Shown here in pieces: positions 7,602-14,155 of a DNA stretch of 19,019 bases. The notes under the pieces are model-generated. The model did no database searches. It saw nothing but the letters and a program-made list of their open reading frames with translations, and was not told the DNA's origin. Source of the DNA: an uncultured Collinsella sp. (GTDB taxonomy: Bacteria; Actinomycetota; Coriobacteriia; Coriobacteriales; Coriobacteriaceae); assembly GCA_902470095.1 (NCBI GenBank), contig CABRFG010000044.1:1-19019 (forward strand). The letters are read 5' to 3'. Within the stretch, counting starts at the first letter, position 1. Every line of letters begins with the position of its first letter. Both the position numbers and the translations under genes were made by a program.

Positions 7602-8414
7602 ATGACAGCTATCGATCGAGACCGGGCGCGCGCGGCCTTCAAAAGCTACACCGATGCCTACGACGCCACCAACCCACGCATCGCGCTCAAAATCGAGCAT
7701 ACGTACCACGTGGCCGAGGCATGCGATGCCGTAGCGCGCGAGCAGGGCTGGTCGTCAGAAGATATTGACCTGGCATGGCTTTGCGGCCTGCTACACGATA
7801 TGGGCCGCTTTGAGCAGCTGCGACGCTGGGACACCTTTAAGGACGCCGAGAGCATGAGCCATGCGGCGCTGGGCATCGAGGTCCTCTTTGGCGAGAATCC
7901 CGCCGATGCACCCGCCACGACAAACATCCGTGACTTTATCGAAACCGGTGCGCATGACGAGCTCATCCGAGCGAGCATCGCCTATCACAGCGACTTTCGC
8001 CTGCCGGCACAACTCGACGAGCGTACACGGTGCTTCTGCGATATCGTGCGCGATGGCGACAAGATCGACATTATGCGCACCATCGCCGACAGCACCGTCG
8101 ATACCATCCTCAAGGTGGATGAGGACGCGTTTCTAGCCAGTCGCTTCTCGGTACCGACGCTTGCCGCCTTTGACGAGCATCGGTGCGTCGCGCGCGACGA
8201 GCGCAACGAGCCGGCGGACTACCTGGTGGGACTCATCTGCTTTATGTTTGAGCTCGTCTATCCAGCGAGCCGCACGCTGGCGCGCGAGCAGGGCGATATC
8301 TACCGCCTGCTCGACGCGCCCTTTGGCATTACGCGGCCCTTTACCGACCCCGCCACGCAGGCGACTTGGAGCCGCCTTAAGGACGAGATGCGCGACTGGC
8401 TGGCGCGCGCCTAG
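7602..8414 (+). CDS. HD-domain phosphohydrolase
   Basis: A 270-aa soluble protein with the metal-binding HD signature: His33 and His36 in IEHTYHVAEA, the His65-Asp66 pair in CGLLHDMGRFEQL, His87, His129 in IAYHSD and an Asp in RDGDKIDIMRT (about 151-156). HD proteins hydrolyse phosphate esters, often of nucleotides or nucleotide second messengers. The substrate cannot be told from sequence, and no synthetase domain (as in RelA/SpoT) or sensor domain is present. The ATG at 7602 has TAGGAAG upstream. The gene converges on the Etf operon, and its TAG stop (8412-8414) overlaps the etfA stop on the other strand. Confidence 0.85.
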   Translation: MTAIDRDRARAAFKSYTDAYDATNPRIALKIEHTYHVAEACDAVAREQGWSSEDIDLAWLCGLLHDMGRFEQLRRWDTFKDAESMSHAALGIEVLFGENPADAPATTNIRDFIETGAHDELIRASIAYHSDFRLPAQLDERTRCFCDIVRDGDKIDIMRTIADSTVDTILKVDEDAFLASRFSVPTLAAFDEHRCVARDERNEPADYLVGLICFMFELVYPASRTLAREQGDIYRLLDAPFGITRPFTDPATQATWSRLKDEMRDWLARA

Positions 8415-9616
8415 CGCTCAAGCTGGGCCAGCAGTTCCTCGACGACCTCGACGGCATCGCCGACAACCTTGTACTGGGCAGCACCAAAGATGGGGGCATC
8501 CGGGTCCTCGTTGATGGCGATAATGCACTCTGCCCCACCGATGCCGGCAAGATGCTGGATGGCGCCCGAAACACCGATACTCACGAGAAGCTTGGGCGAA
8601 ACCGATACGCCGGTCTGGCCAATCTGATGGCGACACTCCAACCAGCCGGCCTCCACGACAGGTCGCGTGCAACCAAGCTCGGCTCCCAGAGCCTCGGCGA
8701 GCCTTCGCATCAGGGGCAGATTCTTCTTGGAGCCAATGCCGCGGCCCACCACGACCAAGCGCTCGGCATCGGCGATCGAGGCCTGCTGCCTCCACTCCTC
8801 GGCGGGAATCGAGATCTCGACACGAGCCTTAGCATCATCCGCAAGCGATATCTGGGTGATCGTGCCGGAGCGGTCGTAGTCAAAGTCGGGCGCCTTAAAG
8901 ATGCCGGGACGAACCGTTGCCATCTGGGGACGATGATTGGGGCAGACGATGGTGGCCATCAGGTTGCCGCCAAACGCCGGACGCGTCTGTTGCAGCAGCC
9001 CCGTCTCCGTATCCATCGAAAGTACGGTGCAGTCAGCCGTAAGGCCCGTCTGCAAGCGCACGGCAACGCCGGGTGCCAGTTCGCGGCCAAAAGCGGTCGC
9101 ACCGTATAGGATGGCCTCGGGTTTGCGTTCGGCTACCAAATCGCAGATCAAGCGGGCGTAGACCTCCGCATCGTTTTGGCGCAGGCGCTCGTCGCGACAG
9201 GCCAGGACTTCGTCGGCGCCCGCGCAAACCAGATGCTCCAGGTCGCCGAGAGAACCCTCGGGACCCATACCGATCAGTGCCACCAGACGGCAGTCGCGAG
9301 CATCGGCAAGCTCGCGGCCCTTGCCCATAAGCTCATAGGCAACGGGAGTCACCGTATCGTGCTCGTCGGTCTGCGCGAATACCCAAATGTCTCGATATGC
9401 ATCAAGGTCCACCGCACCAGCGGCCTCGTCACGCTCGATCGAGATAGCGTTGACAGGGCAGGCGTCGACGCACCCACCGCATAGGATGCAGCCGTCGGTT
9501 ACGCGGGCGCATCGGCTGGGTCGCTCGCCTTCCACTACGATGCCGCCCGAGGCACAGGCGCGAACGCAGCGACCGCAGCCGATACAGGCTTCGCTATCGA
9601 TAATCAGTCCGCTCAT
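8411..9616 (-). CDS. etfA: Electron-transfer flavoprotein alpha subunit with N-terminal 2[4Fe-4S] ferredoxin (LctC-like)
   Basis: A 401-aa EtfA. Residues 1-60 form a ferredoxin domain with two complete cysteine sets: Cys11/14/17/21 and Cys43/46/49/53, the second followed by Pro54. Residues ~75-260 match the EtfA alpha/beta domain, and residues ~270-401 the FAD-binding domain (RPVVEAGW, HQIGQTGVSVSPKLL, SIGVSGAIQHLAGI). A ferredoxin-fused EtfA next to a GlcD-type oxidase is known from bifurcating lactate dehydrogenase, where the clusters pass low-potential electrons to ferredoxin. It is last in its operon; its ATG directly abuts the etfB TAG stop with no spacer. No terminator is visible before it meets the convergent HD gene. 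Confidence 0.93.
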   Translation of the reverse strand: MSGLIIDSEACIGCGRCVRACASGGIVVEGERPSRCARVTDGCILCGGCVDACPVNAISIERDEAAGAVDLDAYRDIWVFAQTDEHDTVTPVAYELMGKGRELADARDCRLVALIGMGPEGSLGDLEHLVCAGADEVLACRDERLRQNDAEVYARLICDLVAERKPEAILYGATAFGRELAPGVAVRLQTGLTADCTVLSMDTETGLLQQTRPAFGGNLMATIVCPNHRPQMATVRPGIFKAPDFDYDRSGTITQISLADDAKARVEISIPAEEWRQQASIADAERLVVVGRGIGSKKNLPLMRRLAEALGAELGCTRPVVEAGWLECRHQIGQTGVSVSPKLLVSIGVSGAIQHLAGIGGAECIIAINEDPDAPIFGAAQYKVVGDAVEVVEELLAQLER

Positions 9617-10432
9617 CTATGCCATCCCCTCGATAATCTTGGCAAGCTTTGCCGCCTGCTCGGACGCCGTCCCCTCAACGGCCTCGCACGTTTGGTCACG
9701 GTCGGGCACAAACGAGCGCACGACCTGTGTCGGCGACCCGGCAAGACCGCAACGCGCGGGGTCGGCGTTCACGTCGGCGGCACTGACCACGCGCACGTCC
9801 GCCTCCTCCGCCGCGCGAATACCGGCAATACTCGGCATACGCAACTGGCCAATCTCCTTGGCAGTCGTCATCGCGCACGGCATCTCAAGGTACACCGTCT
9901 CCTCGCCGGCATCGCATCCGTGAACGAGCGCCAGCGAGCCACAGGTCGTAAAGCCCGCGCTCTGCACGCAGCTCACGTCGGTCACGCAGGGAATATCAAA
10001 GGCACCGGCAAGCTCGGGACCAATCTGGGCCGTATCGCCATCCACCGCCATCTTGCCGCAGATGAGCAGGTCGAAGTCCTCGTCGAGCGCCTCGATGCCG
10101 CACTTGAGGGCATAGGTGGTTGCCAGGGTATCGGCACCTGCAAAGGCGCGATCGGTCAGCAGCAGCGCATCGTCGGCGCCTCGAGCGATGCAGTCGCGCA
10201 GCAGCGACTCGGTCGCGGGGATGCCCATCGACACCACCGTCACGCGCACATCCATGCCAAAGCCGATAAAGTCGTCCTTCAGCGCCAGCGCGCATTCCAA
10301 AGCGCTCGCATCAAAGGGATTAATGACCGCCTGCTTGCCATCGCGCACGATGGTATTGGTCTTGGGGTCCATCTTGACCTCGGTGCTGCCCGGCACGGCC
10401 TTGACGCACACCACCATATGGAAATCGCTCAT
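9617..10432 (-). CDS. etfB: Electron-transfer flavoprotein beta subunit, bifurcating type (LctB-like)
   Basis: A 271-aa EtfB. The N-terminal stretch VKAVPGSTEVKMDPKTNTIV and INPFDASALECAL, and the later GKMAVDGDTAQIGPELAG, are typical of EtfB proteins from bifurcating complexes, where the beta subunit holds the bifurcating FAD and binds NAD in place of AMP. I prefer the ATG at 10432 over the in-frame GTG at 10438: AAAGGGGG is 9 nt from the ATG but only 3 nt from the GTG. The GTG would overlap the upstream oxidase stop as GTGA. The gene sits between the oxidase and etfA in one operon. Confidence 0.93.
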   Translation of the reverse strand: MSDFHMVVCVKAVPGSTEVKMDPKTNTIVRDGKQAVINPFDASALECALALKDDFIGFGMDVRVTVVSMGIPATESLLRDCIARGADDALLLTDRAFAGADTLATTYALKCGIEALDEDFDLLICGKMAVDGDTAQIGPELAGAFDIPCVTDVSCVQSAGFTTCGSLALVHGCDAGEETVYLEMPCAMTTAKEIGQLRMPSIAGIRAAEEADVRVVSAADVNADPARCGLAGSPTQVVRSFVPDRDQTCEAVEGTASEQAAKLAKIIEGMA

Positions 10433-10434
10433 CT

Positions 10435-12036
10435 TCACGCGCCCCCTTTCTGGACGAGCTCATCCAAGAGCTTCTCCGAAAACAGGTTACCGCGACCCAG
10501 CTGCCCGGCAGGATCGAGCTGGAGCTTGAGCCGCGCCGACTCGACCATGGCCTCGTGACCGTACATCGTCTCCAAGAAGCCCGCCTTGATCTTGCCGACG
10601 CCGTGTTCGGCAGAGACGGCACCGCCCATGGCCGTGACCTCGGAAGCCCACTGGGCAAAGAGTTCTGCGCCGCAGCGATAATCCTGTGCATCGCGCGGCA
10701 GAATGTTCACATGCAGATGGTTGTTACCGATATGCCCCCAGGCGGCAGATTCAAGCCCACTTTCCGCCAGCGTGCGGCGATAGAGGGCGATAACATCGGC
10801 CAAGTGCGCGTTGGGCACCGACATGTCCGAACCCAGTTTGGTGATGGTGGGATCCATGCGGCGGCGCTCATCGATGAGCATGTTGACGCTCTCGGGCACC
10901 GCATGGCGGAAGAATCGCTGACACTCGCGATCGACCTCGGTGCGCGCGACCCATGCCGCATCGTCACTGCCGCCCGCAAGCTCCAGTACCCACCCCAAGT
11001 GATACAGCTCCTCAGTCGCCTGGGCTTCGTCGTCGCAGTCGAGCTCCACGTAGACACAGACCTTGGCGTCTTTGTCGAGCGCAGGCAGCGAGGCAAACGC
11101 CGTCGACTGCTCGCGCTGGCGACGTAGAATATCCAGGGCGCCAGCATCGAAGTACTCGATGGCAGCCGCATGGGACAGGACGGGACGCACAGAATCGGTG
11201 AAGGACACGGCCTTGTCTTCGCTGTCAAAGAAACAGCTCACGCCCCAAACAACCGCAGGCGCCGCCTGCAGGGCAATCTCGAGCTCGGTGATGACGCCGA
11301 TTGTGCCACACGCACCGATAAACAGATCGATGGCATCCATATCGTCAGCAACGAAATAGCCCGAAGCATTTTTGGTCTTGGGCATGGTATAGCCGGGAAG
11401 ATCGAGCTCGAGTGTACGGCCCGCTGCCGTCACGAGCGACAGGTGGCGGCCCTGGGCAAAAGCCTCGCCGCGCTGAAGCTCAAGCAAATCGCCATCAGCC
11501 AGCGCGACGTGGAGTCCCGTGATATGTGGGCGCATGGGACCGTAGGCGTAGCTGCGGGCACCGGAGGCGTTACATGCCGCCATGCCGCCCAGACAGGCAG
11601 ACGTCTCGGTGGGATCGGTGGGAAAGAACTGCTCGGGGACCTCTTGGAACTCCTCGTAGGCCTCAAGCGATGCCTGGTCCCAACCAGTAGTCGGCAGCAC
11701 CTTCTTGCTCAGCTGCTTGCGCAGCTCCGAGAGCACAACGCCCGGCTCCACGCGCAGCAGAAATTGGCCTTGCTCATCGCGGCGAAGGCCCAAGTAGCGA
11801 TTCATGCGGGAAGTATTGAGAATGTGACCGCCATGAGGCACGGCGCCGGCGGCAAGACCGGTCCGGGCGCCCTGAACCGTCACCGGGACACGCTCGGCAT
11901 GGAGCTTTCCCAAAATGGCGCGGACCTCGTCCTCCGTTGTCGGAAACGAGATGCTCGAGGCCTCGCCCGATGTGCGAGACTCATCGCGACCATACTCTTC
12001 GAACTCGTCGGTGAAGGGTTTAATGGTTGCAGACAC
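10435..12036 (-). CDS. lctD: FAD-binding 2-hydroxyacid dehydrogenase, GlcD/LctD family (probable lactate dehydrogenase subunit)
   Basis: A 533-aa cytosolic flavoprotein of the vanillyl-alcohol-oxidase/PCMH fold. The N-terminal FAD-binding domain (about residues 25-240) shows FPTTEDEV, VQGARTGLAAGAVP and the pyrophosphate-binding stretch TDPTETSACLGGMAACNASG. The C-terminal oxidase domain has GHIGNNHLHVN near residues 434-444, a likely metal and substrate site, then AEHGVGKIK near 478 and LDPAGQLGRGNLF near the end. With EtfAB it is expected to oxidise D- or L-lactate to pyruvate, coupling endergonic NAD+ reduction to ferredoxin oxidation. Glycolate or another 2-hydroxyacid is possible. It starts at GTG 12036, with AAAGGGGGAG about 5 nt upstream, and heads the operon. 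In Acetobacterium woodii the order is, as I recall it, lctB-lctC-lctD, so here the order is permuted. Confidence 0.87.
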   Translation of the reverse strand: MSATIKPFTDEFEEYGRDESRTSGEASSISFPTTEDEVRAILGKLHAERVPVTVQGARTGLAAGAVPHGGHILNTSRMNRYLGLRRDEQGQFLLRVEPGVVLSELRKQLSKKVLPTTGWDQASLEAYEEFQEVPEQFFPTDPTETSACLGGMAACNASGARSYAYGPMRPHITGLHVALADGDLLELQRGEAFAQGRHLSLVTAAGRTLELDLPGYTMPKTKNASGYFVADDMDAIDLFIGACGTIGVITELEIALQAAPAVVWGVSCFFDSEDKAVSFTDSVRPVLSHAAAIEYFDAGALDILRRQREQSTAFASLPALDKDAKVCVYVELDCDDEAQATEELYHLGWVLELAGGSDDAAWVARTEVDRECQRFFRHAVPESVNMLIDERRRMDPTITKLGSDMSVPNAHLADVIALYRRTLAESGLESAAWGHIGNNHLHVNILPRDAQDYRCGAELFAQWASEVTAMGGAVSAEHGVGKIKAGFLETMYGHEAMVESARLKLQLDPAGQLGRGNLFSEKLLDELVQKGGA

Positions 12037-12380
12037 GCGAACTCCCCCTTTAGCTAACTACAGTGTTTGCAGGGAGATGTTACCGCATCGTTTCGTCGAC
12101 GTGTTCGAGACCGTCTCCATAATTGGCGATTTTTACGTTCGTGTAATTCGGCGAGCGGCTGGATTTCCACGACAGACGATGCTTTTGACACATATCGCTC
12201 CGCCGTCGCCGACCGCGCGATTGTCGCTCGAAAAAAGTTGGAGTATTTTTTGCCGCCTTTTACCTGCGGAGACGCCAATCCGTCAAGCATTTGGTCAGAA
12301 ATTGGTCAAGTAGCGGCTGATACCGTCGGCGTCGACAGCCAAACCGATAGTAGTTTTGGCCCAGAAGCAGGGAGGTTCCC
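12037..12380. promoter_or_regulatory. Divergent control region between the lactate dehydrogenase operon and the surface cassette
   Basis: This 344-bp gap holds no ORF with a credible ribosome binding site. On the minus strand a possible promoter is TTACAC, 16 bp, AATTAT (around 12120-12150). Plus-strand features are a TTGACA at 12185-12190 with no good -10 partner, an AT-rich patch AAAAAAGTTGGAGTATTTTTT (about 12231-12251) and a direct repeat of TTGGTCA. The region is more AT-rich than the genes around it. No regulator gene adjoins it. Confidence 0.4.
12291..12308 (+). repeat. Direct repeat of TTGGTCA at an 11-bp period
   Basis: TTGGTCA occurs at 12291-12297 and again at 12302-12308. The two copies lie about one helical turn apart, and so on the same DNA face, 70-90 bp upstream of the first gene of the surface cassette. 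It could be a tandem activator site, but two 7-mers alone may be chance. Confidence 0.4.
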
Positions 12381-12677
12381 ATGGCATATCACTGGCCCCA
12401 GTACGGCATCGCCATCGAAGTCGACGACGATCCCTATCTCCTGCCTTTTGACGAAGAGGCATTCCCCGATACGACGGTCTACCACGTTACCACCGATGTG
12501 ATCTGCGACCCCGAGTCGTTCTCGGCGCTCGCCCACCACATCGCGCATATCCACGACATCGAGCTCCCTCCCGACTTCGAAGAACTCGTCTACTCGCGCC
12601 GCCTGATGCTTCACATGCTCTTTGGAGCGGACCCGTCCACCTTTGCGCGCATCTATGCCGCCAAGGGTGCCGCATGA
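12381..12677 (+). CDS. Hypothetical 98-aa protein, weak resemblance to a DUF559-type nuclease-like core
   Basis: A small acidic soluble protein with no signal peptide or membrane segment. I do not recognise a named family. The stretch YGIAIEVDDDP, then TTVYHVTTDVICDPESF and a helical tail, follows the order of the C-terminal half of DUF559 endonuclease-like domains (aiEvDG..., then a strand of the type vlrvt..evl.dp). The catalytic lysine and N-terminal part are not evident, so an active nuclease is unlikely and the resemblance may be convergent. The ATG at 12381 has AGGGAGG upstream. The gene overlaps the next by ATGA, which suggests translational coupling to a membrane protein. Confidence 0.7.
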   Translation: MAYHWPQYGIAIEVDDDPYLLPFDEEAFPDTTVYHVTTDVICDPESFSALAHHIAHIHDIELPPDFEELVYSRRLMLHMLFGADPSTFARIYAAKGAA

Positions 12678-13183
12678 GCGCGAAGAAGCCGCCCCACTTT
12701 GCAGGTCTGGGGCATCGCAGGAAGCTCATCGTTGCCTGCTTGGCCATCGTCTGTGCCCTTGTCGCCGTAGGACTATACGCTTGGCAGTCGCAGCCCGTAC
12801 CCGAGGCGGGCGCTTCGGTTGCGACGGCCGAGGGCAAAACGCGTCAGGAAATCCAAGATGAGCTCGACGCCATCGTCCGCGACAACATGATGACGATTTC
12901 GGTCGCACCGGTCGCTCAGCTGCAGGAGGACGGCAAGCTGCGCGTCAACGTGCAAAACGTCCAAGACAATAAATTTCCCCAGCGATTCCGCGTCATCCAA
13001 AACGACGAGACCATGTACGAATCCGGTGTGGTCGAGACCGGCAAGACAATCGAGACGTGCCCCGCCGGCGACATCAAAGAAGGCGAGGCGTACATCGAGA
13101 TCCAGGCACTCGATGCAAAGACCCTCGACAGCCACGGCAATCCGACACGTGTCAAGGTACGGGTTGAGCAAGCCGAGAACTAG
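12674..13183 (+). CDS. Single-pass membrane protein with beta-rich extracellular domain
   Basis: A 169-aa protein with a basic N-terminus (HRRK), one membrane helix at about residues 17-37 (LIVACLAIVCALVAVGLYAW) and about 130 residues predicted outside the cell. The ectodomain alternates short beta strands: TISVAPVAQL, KLRVNVQNVQDNKFPQRFRV, TMYESGVVETGKTIETCP, EAYIEIQALDA. From memory, this layout (strand, NVxxNxFPxxF, E-x-x-Y-x-S-G-hydrophobic, then I-E) recurs in membrane-anchored proteins of gut Firmicutes and Actinobacteria near secreted surface proteins, but I know no family name for it. It is coupled to the upstream 98-aa gene (ATGA). The next gene follows after 89 bp. Confidence 0.75.
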   Translation: MSAKKPPHFAGLGHRRKLIVACLAIVCALVAVGLYAWQSQPVPEAGASVATAEGKTRQEIQDELDAIVRDNMMTISVAPVAQLQEDGKLRVNVQNVQDNKFPQRFRVIQNDETMYESGVVETGKTIETCPAGDIKEGEAYIEIQALDAKTLDSHGNPTRVKVRVEQAEN

Positions 13184-13235
13184 CTTTCCGGCCGACGCGG
13201 CACCGCACGCAATTCACCAGCATTCGTCCAATCAT

Positions 13236-13252
13236 CGCGGGGACGGCCCGCG
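13236..13252 (+). other. Short GC stem-loop before the secreted 199-aa gene
   Basis: CGCGGG (13236-13241) pairs with CCCGCG (13247-13252) around a 5-nt loop in the 89-bp gap between the membrane protein and the secreted protein genes, just upstream of the ribosome binding site GAAAGGA. No U-tract follows, so it is not a standard terminator. It may set relative expression or be chance. Confidence 0.3.
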
Positions 13253-13272
13253 GCGAATAGAAAGGAACGACC

Positions 13273-13872
13273 ATGGACATCACCAGGAACATGAACGGAG
13301 CCAGAGCGCTCGTCGTGGGCGCAGGGCTCGCGCTCGCGCTCGCAATGGGCGCCGCCCCGACGCCAGCTATGGCAGCCGGGCGCGTTGGAACCACGAAAGT
13401 AATGGTCAGGACCGAGATCGACAACGTTGAGTTCAAAGTTCCGACGGTTATTCCCTTCGTCGCCAAGGCCGACGGCACGCTCCAGGGTCCCTCAGAAGAC
13501 GCGACCACCATCGACAATCATTCGGCCTACGGCATCCATGTCACCAACATGAAGATCGACGCCATGAACACCTGGACCATTGCCGCCGACGCCAAGGCCG
13601 GAACCGCGCAGAACTCCATCGACTTTAAGGTCGGCCCCGACGGCGCGCTCCAGAACGCCAGCGCCGCCGCGCAAGGGACGGGCCTCGATCTTTCCAAGAA
13701 TGCAGCCTTCGACATGGGCTACCAGGGCATTGCCGGCGGCACGGACAAAATCAAGCTCAAGACAAGCGGAAACGTCGCCCGCGTCACGCGCGACATCTTC
13801 CGCGTAACCGGCGAAGGCGATCAGGTTGCGACGATCACCTGGACGGTCGAGCCCGGTGCGCACACGGCATAA
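13273..13872 (+). CDS. Secreted protein of unknown function (surface-protein domain)
   Basis: A 199-aa protein with a clear Sec signal peptide: basic residues in the first 11, a hydrophobic core ALVVGAGLALALAMGAA and a cleavage site after PAMA (about residue 34). The mature part is beta-rich and lacks cysteines, membrane segments and a sorting signal. It contains VEFKVPTVIPFVAKADGTL, then TIDNHSAYGIHVTNM, and ends with ATITWTVEPG. The pattern (VPt.I.F, DGtl, I.N.S..gI.V) recurs, as I remember it, in secreted proteins of gut bacteria and also seems present in the C-terminal half of the 476-aa neighbour. GAAAGGA precedes the ATG. Its 3' end overlaps the start of the sorted 93-aa gene by 17 bp. 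A structural role in a surface layer or fibre is possible, not shown. Confidence 0.8.
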   Translation: MDITRNMNGARALVVGAGLALALAMGAAPTPAMAAGRVGTTKVMVRTEIDNVEFKVPTVIPFVAKADGTLQGPSEDATTIDNHSAYGIHVTNMKIDAMNTWTIAADAKAGTAQNSIDFKVGPDGALQNASAAAQGTGLDLSKNAAFDMGYQGIAGGTDKIKLKTSGNVARVTRDIFRVTGEGDQVATITWTVEPGAHTA

Positions 13873-14137
13873 GGCCGTCGCCCTGGCCGCCGCCGTCAGC
13901 ATCCTAGCGTTTGGGCCAGCCATGGCCTTTGCCCAGCAAGAACAGGCGCAGGCCGCCACGCAAGTGACGGTCGACCTCTCGGAGCTCGACCGCGGCGACC
14001 GCGAGGAACCGTTGGCGCAGACAGGCGACAGACGATGGCTCTTGGCAGCAGGCGCCACAGCAGCAGGCGCGGGAACCGCCGGCCTCGGTCTGCACATCAA
14101 ACGCAGCCAGAAACAAAACACGGACAGGCCGCACTAA
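13856..14137 (+). CDS. Short secreted protein with LAQTG cell-wall sorting signal
   Basis: A 93-aa protein. Read from the GTG at 13856, it has a textbook signal peptide: RTRHK, hydrophobic AVALAAAVSILAFGPAMAF, cleavage after AFA at residue 26. The C-terminus is a sortase sorting signal: LAQTG at 53-57, a hydrophobic stretch at about 61-79, then a basic tail (HIKRSQK). LAxTG is the motif known for class E sortases of actinobacteria. After both cuts only about 30 residues (27-56, Gln-, Asp- and Glu-rich) would remain, joined to peptidoglycan. An in-frame TTG at 13826 would add ten residues before the signal and is less likely. It overlaps the preceding gene by 17 bp. No sortase gene lies in the window. 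Confidence 0.75.
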   Translation: MRTRHKAVALAAAVSILAFGPAMAFAQQEQAQAATQVTVDLSELDRGDREEPLAQTGDRRWLLAAGATAAGAGTAGLGLHIKRSQKQNTDRPH

Positions 14138-14155
14138 ATTAGCTAAGGAGACCCC

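Noticed and set aside
12067..12501. A 144-codon plus-strand frame in the divergent control region
   Set aside because: No ribosome binding site, biased composition without a domain, and it overlaps the start of the 98-aa gene in another frame.
13826..13855. Upstream TTG start for the LAQTG protein
   Set aside because: It would put ten extra residues before a well-formed signal peptide and lengthen the overlap with the preceding gene; the GTG at 13856 fits better.
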